DNA of 22,079 bases from CALBPI01 sp039815365 (GTDB taxonomy: Bacteria > Pseudomonadota > Gammaproteobacteria > Steroidobacterales > Woeseiaceae): the NCBI GenBank assembly GCA_039815365.1, contig JBCBZK010000052.1, positions 1-22,079 on the forward strand. The letters run 5' to 3'. The notes below the pieces were generated by a model. The model was not told the origin of the DNA. It saw only the letters and a list, made by a program, of their open reading frames with translations, and ran no database searches. The number at the start of each line of letters is the position of its first letter. Within the stretch, counting starts at the first letter, position 1. Positions 1-8,500 of this stretch are shown piece by piece. A program made the position numbers and the translations under genes.

Positions 1-1
1 A

Positions 2-2053
2 CGCGGCCGCGACTACGAGATTGATGAGCTCCAGGGGCGGATCATTCTGGGTCGGCCGTTGATGCAGATTGCTCAGCAGTCTGCGCCGTCGATCATTAGC
101 CGTGGTCCGCTTGATGGAAACCTTGCGATACTCATTGTTGACTACGAATATCTGCCTTCAGGTTTCGATGCGAATCAGCTAGCGGCCGGGGCCAGAGCGA
201 AGCATTGGTTTGGCGATCATTTGGCAATTGGCGGTAGCTACCTGTCTGAAGGTCGCGGTGGTGAAGACTACGAACTCGCCGGCATTGATGTGACGCTGGC
301 GGCGGGTAACGGGACTTACCTAAAAGTCGAAGCGGCGAGCAGCGAAGCCACACAGACGGAGCGGTTGTTTTCGACCGATGGCGGCTTAAGTTTCTCTTCG
401 TTAAATCCGACTGCGCAGCAAAATCGTGCTGGCGACGCGGTCGGTGTTGAGTCCAGAGTCAATTTTCAAGAGCTTGGCTGGACCGAAGGTCGAACAACAG
501 CAGCGGCGTGGTGGCGTCGAGTCGATGATCAGTTTTCAATTGCCCGGCGCGATGATGGCGTTGATGTTTATGAGTCCGGTGTCGAGCTAATTACCGAGTG
601 GGGTGAACGCACAACCGTATCGATGCGCGCTGCCCAAGTGGAGCGCGAGCTACAAGTCACAGACGAGGATCGATCTGCGCAGGTTGACTATCGGCTGGGC
701 GAACGTGGCATTATCTCGGCAGAGATGCGTCAGTTGTCGCAGAAACTTGCGTCGACGAATCTGAAAATCGATGCAACACTTGCCGCTTTGCGCTATGCAC
801 ATCAATTCGGAACGACCACAGAGGTGTATCTGACCGGTCAGGCGACTGTCGACAATGACGACGGCCAATACGACAATAACGACTTGGTATCGCTCGGTAT
901 GACGCACGCACTCAATGGCCGCACGTCCGTCACCGGCGAAGTGAGCACGGGTCATCGCGGCGAAGGCGCGAGTCTGAGCTTGTCTCATGACGTTAATGCA
1001 GATCACACCGTGTACGGTACGCTGACACATTCTACGGATCGTTCGGACAATCCGTTATCGACAGCGTCTGGTAGCGATGCGTCCGGTTTCAATCAATCGC
1101 GCCTGCTCCCTGGCAACACCATTGCGATTGGTCACCGGTCACGAATCAGCAATCAGTTAGATGTGTTTAACGAAACCACTATGGCTGATGTGCGTGGCCC
1201 TGTGAGCCTCGGGCATGTCTTCGGATTGAACTGGAAAACGACGGGTGGCTATTCGATTGGAACCACGATTCAGCGCAGCGATATTAACGCGGATCGAGGA
1301 GTGGTCGAGCGCACTGCGTTTACGTTAAGCGGTGGTTATCGCTCGCCTAAATTGAACTGGGTCAGCCGAATTGAATATCGTGATGACGATGCTGCTTTCA
1401 GTGACGAAAGCGTAGAACAGTGGGTCAGCATAAACCGGTTCGACTATAAGTTATCGGAAAATCTCCGGCTGCTGAGTCGTCTGAATTACGCCGATACTCA
1501 AGATGATGCGAGTCAGCTTGATAACGCTAAGCTCGTTGAGGGGGGGCTTGGTATCGCCTATCGACCGATCGCCGATAACCGAGTCAACTGGCTGGCAAAA
1601 TATACGTACCTGTATGATCTGACCAGTGCCGGGCAGGTCGATCAATTTAACAGCACAAGAACGCTGACGGATCAACGCTCACATATCGCCAGTATTGAAG
1701 GCATCAAGCGCTTTGGTCCACGCTGGAGCGTTGGTGCGAAGCTTGCGCGTCGCGTTTCGGAATTACGATTGAGCAGAGACTCCGGCGACTGGTTTGACTC
1801 AACCACGGACTTCGCCGCGGTCCGAGCGCGCTACCACTTGATTCGGCAATGGGACGCGCTTTTGGAGTATCGATGGTTGCGCGTTGACGAAGCGCAAAGT
1901 GAACGCCAAGGCTGGTTAGTCGGTGTCGACCGTCATGTCGGCGCAAACATGAAGATTGGTATTGGATACAACTTTACTGATTTTTCTGATGATTTGACGC
2001 AACTCGACTATGAGTATGACGGCTTTTTTCTGAATGTACTTGGCAAGTACTAG
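2..2053 (+). CDS. Outer-membrane beta-barrel protein, C-terminal part (5' end outside window)
   Basis: The frame is open from base 2, and codons before the first ATG (59) translate sensibly (RGRDYEIDELQGRIILGRPL), so this is the 3' part of a larger gene rather than a gene starting at 59. The visible ~680 residues begin with a short DYEI-LQGRIIL-RPL segment. That segment resembles the linker ahead of the barrel in large gammaproteobacterial surface proteins with repetitive N-terminal domains (recollection, not a search). The rest is alternating polar/aromatic strands with short acidic turns (for example YELAGIDVTL, LVEGGLGIAYRP, AVRARYHLIRQWDALLEYRWLRVD). It ends in FFLNVLGKY, a C-terminal aromatic residue as used in Bam-recognised beta-signals. 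No TonB-plug motif is visible in this part. The likely location is the outer membrane. Whether it is a porin-like barrel or the anchor of a giant surface protein cannot be decided without the missing N-terminus. Confidence 0.75.
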   Translation, partial: RGRDYEIDELQGRIILGRPLMQIAQQSAPSIISRGPLDGNLAILIVDYEYLPSGFDANQLAAGARAKHWFGDHLAIGGSYLSEGRGGEDYELAGIDVTLAAGNGTYLKVEAASSEATQTERLFSTDGGLSFSSLNPTAQQNRAGDAVGVESRVNFQELGWTEGRTTAAAWWRRVDDQFSIARRDDGVDVYESGVELITEWGERTTVSMRAAQVERELQVTDEDRSAQVDYRLGERGIISAEMRQLSQKLASTNLKIDATLAALRYAHQFGTTTEVYLTGQATVDNDDGQYDNNDLVSLGMTHALNGRTSVTGEVSTGHRGEGASLSLSHDVNADHTVYGTLTHSTDRSDNPLSTASGSDASGFNQSRLLPGNTIAIGHRSRISNQLDVFNETTMADVRGPVSLGHVFGLNWKTTGGYSIGTTIQRSDINADRGVVERTAFTLSGGYRSPKLNWVSRIEYRDDDAAFSDESVEQWVSINRFDYKLSENLRLLSRLNYADTQDDASQLDNAKLVEGGLGIAYRPIADNRVNWLAKYTYLYDLTSAGQVDQFNSTRTLTDQRSHIASIEGIKRFGPRWSVGAKLARRVSELRLSRDSGDWFDSTTDFAAVRARYHLIRQWDALLEYRWLRVDEAQSERQGWLVGVDRHVGANMKIGIGYNFTDFSDDLTQLDYEYDGFFLNVLGKY

Positions 2054-2160
2054 TCAGCGGTGACATGACCCGAGCGGGTGATCGCGTCGTGACTGACACC
2101 TTCGCCTGGTCGGTGATTGTTTCGTCACAAACCGCAGATACGCGAACCGCAGGTGATTTG

Positions 2161-2176
2161 TGTGATGACTGTCACA
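2161..2176. promoter_or_regulatory. CRP-like binding site (TGTGA-N6-TCACA)
   Basis: The sequence reads TGTGATGACTGTCACA: both CRP half-sites are perfect with the canonical 6-bp spacer. It sits in the 231-bp gap upstream of the thioredoxin-like gene at 2285. Its centre is at 2168.5, so a class II promoter would start near 2210, where a weak -10-like TAATCT (2198-2203) is found; this promoter is only suggestive. CRP/Vfr-type control of the downstream cassette is an inference. Other dyad-binding regulators could use the same sequence. Confidence 0.45.
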
Positions 2177-2234
2177 CCAGAGCGCTACGACGTTACGTAA
2201 TCTCAGCCACGCATCCAATAGTCAGTCATAAACG

Positions 2235-2252
2235 CTCAAAAAGGATTTTGAG
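2235..2252. repeat. Inverted repeat CTCAAAA-AGGA-TTTTGAG
   Basis: A perfect 7-bp inverted repeat with a 4-base loop (arms 2235-2241 and 2246-2252) lies 33 bp before the preferred start of the thioredoxin-like gene. No T-tract follows, so it is not a classical terminator. It could be a leader hairpin or an operator. Confidence 0.3.
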
Positions 2253-2284
2253 ACGCTCAGTAACGCATGTACGTAGGTGCAATC

Positions 2285-2857
2285 ATGTCCACAGGTTCTT
2301 TGACAACGAAAACTGCCAGTCGCACGTCAGTCACGCTAGCGACGCATAGGTTCGTTAATAAAGCGCTCGCGCTGCTGCTCGCTATGACAATGCTCGCGCA
2401 GCCCACGTTTGCAGTTGAGGTTGGCGAGTCGCTGCCGAAGTTGAGTCTTCCGCTGTTGATCGATGGTGCGCAGAGCGATCGTGTGGAACTGGGTTCTGCC
2501 TATGCCGGGAAATTGGTCTACGTCGATGTGTGGGCGTCGTGGTGCGGGCCATGCCGCCAATCGATGCCGATTCTGAACGACATACGTAACGAATTCGCGG
2601 ATCGCGGTTTCGAGGTCGTGGCCGTCAACGTCGATGAAAAGTTGTCAGATGCCCTTAAGTTTTTGCGTAAGAGACCTGTCGACTATCCGATTTTACTGGA
2701 TCCGAAGGGCACTTTGCCTCGCACCTACGAACTGGTGGCTATGCCAACGTCATACCTGATCGGACCAGACGGCGTCGTGCTCTACAAACATGTTGGTTTC
2801 AAAAAATCTGATGTCGACAACATCAGAAACACGATCGAAGCGTTTTTACCGGAGTAG
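2285..2857 (+). CDS. TlpA-like periplasmic thioredoxin-fold protein
   Basis: Residues 23-43 (start 2285) are hydrophobic (KALALLLAMTMLAQPTFA), a Sec signal peptide or N-terminal anchor. The mature domain has the TlpA/ResA pattern: VYVDVWASWCGPC, with redox-active WCGPC at residues 86-90; the cis-proline loop AMPTSYLIGPDG with Pro154; and VNVDE. At 190 aa it is full length for the family. Members exchange thiols with periplasmic client proteins, often reducing cysteines in cytochrome c maturation. An upstream ATG at 2267 adds six residues. The ATG at 2285 is preferred because a weak AGGT lies just upstream, but the choice is uncertain. The DUF4266 lipoprotein gene starts four bases after the stop, so the two are probably co-transcribed. 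That lipoprotein ends in CGC, making it a plausible client; this is inference. Confidence 0.85.
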   Translation: MSTGSLTTKTASRTSVTLATHRFVNKALALLLAMTMLAQPTFAVEVGESLPKLSLPLLIDGAQSDRVELGSAYAGKLVYVDVWASWCGPCRQSMPILNDIRNEFADRGFEVVAVNVDEKLSDALKFLRKRPVDYPILLDPKGTLPRTYELVAMPTSYLIGPDGVVLYKHVGFKKSDVDNIRNTIEAFLPE

Positions 2858-2861
2858 TGCG

Positions 2862-3083
2862 ATGATCAGCCGTTTACGTCTTTGTTTACTCGCAAGTTTT
2901 TGTTTGTTGTTCGGTACAGGTTGCGCGACGGTAGAGCCGTGGGAAAAAGGCTATCTTGCGCGCGAGGAAATGACACTCACACCTGATCCGCTAGCAGCAA
3001 CCCTCAGCGATCATATTTTCTTCTCCAAGGAAGCATCCTCTTCAGGTTCAAGTGCGTCTGGCAGTGGCTGCGGATGCAATTGA
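2862..3083 (+). CDS. DUF4266 family small lipoprotein with C-terminal CGC tail
   Basis: This 73-aa protein starts with a lipoprotein signal (MISRLRLCLLASFCLLFGTG then Cys21). A GGAG ribosome site at 2851-2854 overlaps the end of the thioredoxin gene and decides the start. The mature part has the DUF4266 hallmark WEKGYLAREEM...DPL...DHIFFSKE, followed by a Ser/Gly-rich linker and the terminal GSGCGCN (Cys70, Cys72). Family assignment is from recognised pattern; the function of DUF4266 is not established. The conserved body of about 30 residues plus a flexible cysteine tail suggests a metal- or cofactor-handling lipoprotein, or a disulfide client of the adjacent thioredoxin. The neighbouring DUF3570 and ApbE genes point to the same unit. 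Confidence 0.8.
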   Translation: MISRLRLCLLASFCLLFGTGCATVEPWEKGYLAREEMTLTPDPLAATLSDHIFFSKEASSSGSSASGSGCGCN

Positions 3084-3084
3084 C

Positions 3085-3099
3085 TATTCGTCGCGAATA
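3085..3099. repeat. Inverted repeat TATTCG-TCG-CGAATA
   Basis: A 6-bp perfect inverted repeat with a 3-base centre lies immediately after the DUF4266 stop codon and 21 bp before the DUF3570 start. It may form a small intercistronic hairpin that tunes expression of the downstream gene. There is no T-tract, so full termination is unlikely. Confidence 0.25.
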
Positions 3100-3120
3100 T
3101 AGTGTGGATGTGATCTAAGC

Positions 3121-4299
3121 ATGGTTACCAAACGTACCGGAAGTAAAGCGCTGTTGGCGTTAACGGCGGCGTCCATGGGACTGCCCGCAATAGCACCTAA
3201 GTCAGCGCGGGCACAAACGCCGCCCGAAGGATTCTCCGCGAGTTATCGACACTCGCAATACTCCGAAGGTGAGCAGCCGGCATCTCAGTCGGCTACCGGC
3301 GCCGTCGAGCGGTTCGATATCACGGTTCAACAGTTGCATTTGCAGACGCCGACGTTCGGCAATGCGTCGGTCAGCATCGATTTGGTGTCCGAAACCCTAT
3401 CCGGCGCATCTCCCTGGTTTATTACCCCTGGTGCCGAGGGCGAACCCATTCAAACGCTGAGTGGCGCGACCATTGACGAGCAGCGGGACGAGATCAACGT
3501 TGCCGCCAACATTTACGGGGAGCACGCTCGTACCGGGATGGGGTTCTCGTACTCAACCGAGAACGATTATGAGTCCTTTGGTGTGCGCTTCAGTCACTCT
3601 TCCTATTCGGATGACAAGAACTCAACGGTCGACTTCGCCATCGGTGGTTCCGTAGACTCGATTACGCCGACGCAGGCCGAAGGCATCGTGCGCGTACTTG
3701 ATGAGGGTAAGACGAATTTCTACGGCTCTGTCGGATTCTCTCACGTGTTCAACAAAACGCTGTTGATCGGTGTAAGCGGTAGCTATTCGGTGTTTGAGGG
3801 CTATCTATCGGATCCTTATAAATTGGTCTACGTTGCCGGCGACCTGCTACCCGACGCCAGGCCCGAAGACAGGCAGCAAGCAGCATTCGATGTGCGTGTA
3901 CGAAAGTACCTTCCTAGTTACGATGTCGCTCTGCATACCGATTACAGATACTATACCGACAGCTTTGGAGTCGTCTCGAACACGCTGAAACTCGGTGCCT
4001 TCAAGAATATCGGCTCATGGCAATTGTCAGCTGGTGCGCGCGTGTATCTTCAAGACTCCGCGAACTTCCACGCGAACTTCTTTGAGATTGAACGGCAGGA
4101 TGGCTACTATTCGAGTGACTATCGACTTTCCGATTTTCAATCACTGAGCTTTAGCGCAGGGATCAAAAAGGACTTTGGCTTTGGCGCTATCAGGCTGAAC
4201 TACGAGAACTATGAGAGCACAGGTAATGGCGATTCGCCGAGTCCAGGTTTGGTTGATTTCGCTGTGGTATCTATCGGTATCGATTTTTCGATCAAGTAG
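3121..4299 (+). CDS. DUF3570 family outer-membrane-type protein
   Basis: The protein has 392 residues. An N-terminal export signal (ALLALTAASMGLPAIAPKSARAQ, residues ~9-32) is followed by beta-rich sequence of alternating polar/aromatic strands. These include GVRFSHSSYS, YGSVGFSH and the family hallmark YLSDPYKLVYV...PDARPEDRQQAAFDVRVRKYLPSYDVALHTDYRYYTDSFGVVSNTLKLG. The end SIGIDFSIK is strand-like. This matches DUF3570, a family of predicted outer-membrane proteins of unknown function. Two SGA motifs occur near the N-terminus, SGAS at 94-97 and SGAT at 114-117. The second resembles the Thr acceptor motif flavinylated by ApbE enzymes, and an ApbE homologue is the next gene, 27 bases downstream. 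Whether DUF3570 carries FMN is a testable inference; the motif lacks the upstream Asp-Gly of the best-known acceptor consensus. Confidence 0.8.
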   Translation: MVTKRTGSKALLALTAASMGLPAIAPKSARAQTPPEGFSASYRHSQYSEGEQPASQSATGAVERFDITVQQLHLQTPTFGNASVSIDLVSETLSGASPWFITPGAEGEPIQTLSGATIDEQRDEINVAANIYGEHARTGMGFSYSTENDYESFGVRFSHSSYSDDKNSTVDFAIGGSVDSITPTQAEGIVRVLDEGKTNFYGSVGFSHVFNKTLLIGVSGSYSVFEGYLSDPYKLVYVAGDLLPDARPEDRQQAAFDVRVRKYLPSYDVALHTDYRYYTDSFGVVSNTLKLGAFKNIGSWQLSAGARVYLQDSANFHANFFEIERQDGYYSSDYRLSDFQSLSFSAGIKKDFGFGAIRLNYENYESTGNGDSPSPGLVDFAVVSIGIDFSIK

Positions 4300-4326
4300 T
4301 CGGCCGGCGGCACGCGCCCGCGTTTT

Positions 4327-5259
4327 ATGACAACGCACTTCTCTCGTTCATTTAAGGCGATGGGCAGCCTCTGCGAACTGCAGCTCTATACGCAAGAGCA
4401 GTCGCGATCAGACGAAGTCTTCGAGGACTTGATTGGCGAAGTCAGTCGTCTCGAAGAAAAGTATTCTCGATACAAACCGACCAGCGTGATCTCACAGATC
4501 AATTCAGCGGCCGGGCAGGGAACGCCAGTTTCCGTTGATAACGAAACCATGCAGTTACTGGATTATGCGGACACGCTGTTCGTGGAAAGCGACGGTATGT
4601 TCGATATTACGTCGGGTGTGCTTCGCGAAGTCTGGGATTTTCGCTCGGCAAGGCTACCGTCTGAGGCCGAGGTGCGTTCAGTGACACCGTTGATCGGTTG
4701 GCAGCACGTTGACCGGGGCGACGCTCACATCTACTTGCCACAGCAAGGCATGCAAATCGACTTTGGCGGGTTTGCTAAAGAGTATGCTGTTGACGTTCTG
4801 GCAGCGCGCTGCATCGACCATGACATTCAGCACGGCATCGTTAACCTTGGGGGCGACGTTCGCGTCATCGGGCCGCACCCGGATGGCGCGCCATGGCGAG
4901 TGGGTATTCAGCACCCGAGGGCGCCGACGAAAGTGATTGCTGTTGTTGAAGTCAGCCATGGCGCGGTAGCGACCAGCGGCGATTATGAGCGATTCATGGT
5001 GGTCGACGGCAAACGCTATTGCCACTTGTTGAACCCTGAGACAGGTCGCAGTATTCATCCGCAGTTCGCTAGCGTTTCCATCATGGCTGACAGCTGTCTC
5101 GTTGCAGGTTCTTTCTCAACACTTGCGATGTTGAAAGGCGATGATGCAGCTGCGTGGGTTGAGAGCACAGGACTACCACATCTTCTCGTCGATCAGTCTT
5201 TGCACCTTAGCGGCACCGTTCATCCGGGATCTGATACCAGTGCAACTCATGAGCCTTAA
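4327..5259 (+). CDS. apbE: ApbE-like FAD:protein FMN transferase, no signal peptide
   Basis: The 310-aa protein shows the ApbE pattern in order: FKAMGSLCEL (9-18), FDIT (92-95), DFGGFAKEYAVD (145-156), GIVNLGGDVRV (170-180), ATSGDYERF (215-223) and HLLNPETGR (233-241). ApbE enzymes move FMN from FAD onto a Thr/Ser of a target protein and are usually periplasmic lipoproteins. Here no hydrophobic N-terminus or lipobox is present. In-frame codons back to the previous stop (4297-4299) offer no alternative start, so the protein appears cytosolic as encoded. In the C-terminal metal-binding segment the usual AD-x-x-ST pattern reads AGSFST (260-265), putting Gly261 where the Asp is normally found. 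It closes the thioredoxin-DUF4266-DUF3570 unit. The fold assignment is firm; activity and target are uncertain. Confidence 0.85.
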   Translation: MTTHFSRSFKAMGSLCELQLYTQEQSRSDEVFEDLIGEVSRLEEKYSRYKPTSVISQINSAAGQGTPVSVDNETMQLLDYADTLFVESDGMFDITSGVLREVWDFRSARLPSEAEVRSVTPLIGWQHVDRGDAHIYLPQQGMQIDFGGFAKEYAVDVLAARCIDHDIQHGIVNLGGDVRVIGPHPDGAPWRVGIQHPRAPTKVIAVVEVSHGAVATSGDYERFMVVDGKRYCHLLNPETGRSIHPQFASVSIMADSCLVAGSFSTLAMLKGDDAAAWVESTGLPHLLVDQSLHLSGTVHPGSDTSATHEP

Positions 5260-5583
5260 AAAAAATCGATAGAAAGTCAGTCGTAACGCTCGCAAAAATC
5301 ACAGTAAGAAGCGCCGCGATCCCGAGGTTTGCGCAACTGACAAAAATGTCATTTTTGGCCTGTCTCTGATTGCCGACGGTTTTGCCATTCTTGCAGCCGT
5401 AAGTCTCTAATTTTTGCGAACCAGTTCTCTTTTTCAAACGGGATGACCTGCTTATGTAAGGTGCGCGATTACAGTGCACGTCTCATCTGTACCTTCAGCT
5501 CTCGTCGCTGAGCATTTGGTTCTTGAGCGAGCTGTTTTAGACCAGTCGTTTCGTGGAAAGCACAACAGATGAGGCACACCACA
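5260..5583. other. Intergenic region with a near-perfect palindrome
   Basis: No credible gene is seen in these 324 bases. The notable element is a 17-bp perfect inverted repeat CAAAAATG-T-CATTTTTG (5341-5357), overlapping a second dyad TGAC-N6-GTCA (5338-5351). It is followed by no T-tract, so operator use is more likely than termination. A strand search for sigma-54 GG-N10-GC elements found near misses only (13-bp spacing). The promoter for the lipoprotein gene at 5584 must lie here, but no convincing sigma-70 hexamer pair stands out. Confidence 0.5.
5341..5357. promoter_or_regulatory. Perfect palindrome, possible operator
   Basis: CAAAAATG and CATTTTTG are 8-bp perfect arms separated by one T. 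The dyad lies about 230 bp upstream of the start of the HYR/CxxCH lipoprotein gene and 81 bp after the ApbE-like gene. It could bind a dimeric regulator or form a short RNA hairpin after apbE. The regulator is unknown. Confidence 0.3.
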
Positions 5584-8500
5584 ATGGACTTATTGAATAT
5601 CGGGCGTAGCGCCAGATTCGCGCTGCTGTTGATTGCCGGGTTCGCTATCGCGGGTTGTGAAATCGAAAGCGATGTGAATGAATCAGGGTCACTTCCAGGT
5701 AGTGGCGTAGGCACGTCTAATCCAGGTGCGTTAGCGGCTCAGGCACCCGCACCGATTCGTCGAGAGGCGACCGCTGCGATCACAGAAGTCACGCTAGGTA
5801 GCCCGCAGGTCTCTGGCGGAGACGGCAACTACTCAATGGAAAATGACGCGCCGGCCAACGGTTTTCCGTTGGGCGCGACAGTCGTTACATGGACCGTTAC
5901 TGATGGTGCCGGAGACCGCGTTACGGTGACGCAGGAAGTGACGATCAGCGACACCACGGCGCCGCAGTTTGGTGCCGTTAGCAACGTGCAGGCCGTGACG
6001 ACGGGTACCCTTACACCCGTTTCACTGACGGCACCGACGGTGACCGACGTCGTCGATCCGTCACCAACGATGTCCAACAACGAACCTGCCAATGGTTATC
6101 CGGTAGGTATGACGACGGTGACTTGGATCGCCGCCGATGCCAGCGGCAACCAGTCGCAGGTTAACCAGACAGTCATGATTACTGAGGCTGCGGCCGGGCC
6201 ATTGACTATTGTGGCTCCAGACAATGTATCAGCTGAGGCGACGGCGCCTGCGACGATGATCGCTCTGGGTAACGCGACAACGTCTGGCGGTGAAGGCACG
6301 TTGAGCATTAGCAACGATGCACCGTCTGGCGGTTTTCCAGTGGGTACGACCACCGTCGACTGGAGTGTGACAGATTCCGCTGGCACCACGGTGTCGGACA
6401 ATCAGCGGGTGACCATTCGAGATACGACGCCGCCAAGTATCAATGCACCAAACAACATCACCGTCGACTCGACCGGTTCAACAACAACGGTGGAGCTGGG
6501 TTCGCCTAGCGTGTCAGATGCTGCGGATATCGCACCGATTGTGGTCAACAACGCACCGGCCGGTGGCTTTCCGCTGGGCATTACGGTGGTCGAGTGGACT
6601 GCGACAGATGCCAGCGGTAACGCGGCAAGCGACGTCCAGAGGGTGACCGTCAATGCGGCACCGCCGCCAGTCACCTGTGAAGCGTTACAACCAGAATTTG
6701 CATCCACTATTTATCCAATATTGGATCAGCCACAACGTTGTCAGAGCTGTCATACGCCACCCAATGTGATCTCGTCAGCGAATGGTTTCAATCTTCAGGC
6801 GAACGATGAGACCGCCTTCGACGTGTTCCGCGCGATCGCCAATATCGAGATTGGTGGGCAGTCCAGCATCCTCGTGAAGAGCCTTGGTGGTGTCGCTCAT
6901 GGTGGCGGTAATCGTTTCGCAACGAATGGTGCGTCTGATCCCGATTATATCGCGTTGGAGGACTTCGTCACGGAGCTGGTGAGATGTGAGGAAACGCCAC
7001 CGACGTCGACGGCGACGCTGGAGAAGGGAACCGGTTACGAGCAGCTGTACAAGATCACGATGTCGTTGGGCTCGCGTCCACCGTCAGACGACGAAATCGC
7101 GGCGATTGAATCGCAGTCCACCGAGGCAGGTATTCAGTCTGCGCTTGACACCACGATCGAGCAACTGATGAACGAAGACGCGTTCTATACACGGATGCTG
7201 GAGTTGTATAACGATGTGCTGCTGACTGATCGTAATGCCGATTTCCGTTCTGAGGTCGAGCAACTCTTCGATGTCGACGCGTTTAGCCGCAAGGACTACT
7301 TCGAGAACCGAAGTAATCGAAATGATCGTCGAGAGGATACGAACTATGGTTTCGCCAAGGCACCGCTGGAACTGATCCGTTACGTGCTTGAAAACGACCG
7401 GCCTTTCACCGAGGTGCTCACTGCTGACTACATGATGGTCAATCCTTATTCGGCAACGATCCTTGGTGTGGATGCCGGTGACCCGAGCTTCCCGTTCAGT
7501 TCGGACGAAGTTGCGGGCAATCATGACCGGGACGATTTCCGTCGTGTCGATGCGGTGCAGCAAGACGACCGTGCGGGTTTGCCACTGCCACTGGCGGGCG
7601 TTGTCGCGACGCATGCATGGCTTGCGCGCTACCCGTCGACCAACACTAACGTGAATCGTCACCGCACAGCGTCTGTGTTCAAACAGTTCCTGGGCGTCGA
7701 CATCGAGGCTATCGCGCCGCGCGATGGGCTTGATCTGGACAATGTGATTGGGTCAGTACCGACCTACGAGGATCCGCAGTGTACGGTCTGCCATAACATC
7801 ATGGATCCGGTCGCCGGACTGTTCAAGAATCGCGAAAACCAAGGGGAATACCGAGGGGACGTGACATGGCATCACACACGCACGACGAACGGCGTGCCGC
7901 GTATGTTGCCTCCGGGCTACACGATGGATGCGGCCGACGCGTTGCCGGCGGGTGAGTTCGATCGCGGTCTATCGTGGCTGATGGATCGACTGGTGGCGGA
8001 TGAACGCTTTGCCAAGCAGACGGTGCGCACTGTGTTCGAAGGCTTTACGCGAATAGACTCGACGTCGGCATCGACCACGAGTTTCCTGACGGGTCTTCAG
8101 AGCGATTTCATCGCGTCCAACTACGACATGAAAGACCTCGTCAAGGCGATTGCCATTAGCGACTACTTCCTGGCTCGAAACCTTGCGGCTGGTGAGAATC
8201 CATCAGCGTATGCAGACTACGGCACAGCAAGACTGTTGACGCCGGAGGAGCTGGATCGACGTATCGGCGCTTTGATCGGTGATGGTTACCGATGGGAAGG
8301 CCCTAACAGTCGCGGCGGTCTGGCGGACGACTACCGCCTTCTTTACGGCGGCATCAACTCTGACGATGTTGTGGAGCGCGAAGCCGCGCCGAACTCGCTG
8401 TTGGACGCGACGCAAACCCGTATTGGCCTGCAAATCGCATGCGAGCGAGTAGCGCTGGAGCTCAACGGCGGCGATGGCAATCTGTTCCCGGTTGTCGGGA

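Noticed and set aside
2065..2349. 94-aa plus-strand frame between the barrel gene and the thioredoxin gene
   Set aside because: It overlaps the thioredoxin signal region, has no family-like features and is Arg/His-rich in the way of non-coding frames; the region holds regulatory dyads instead.
7084..7662. 192-aa minus-strand frame inside the HYR/CxxCH gene
   Set aside because: It lies antisense to a well-supported domain region and its sequence shows no recognisable motifs.
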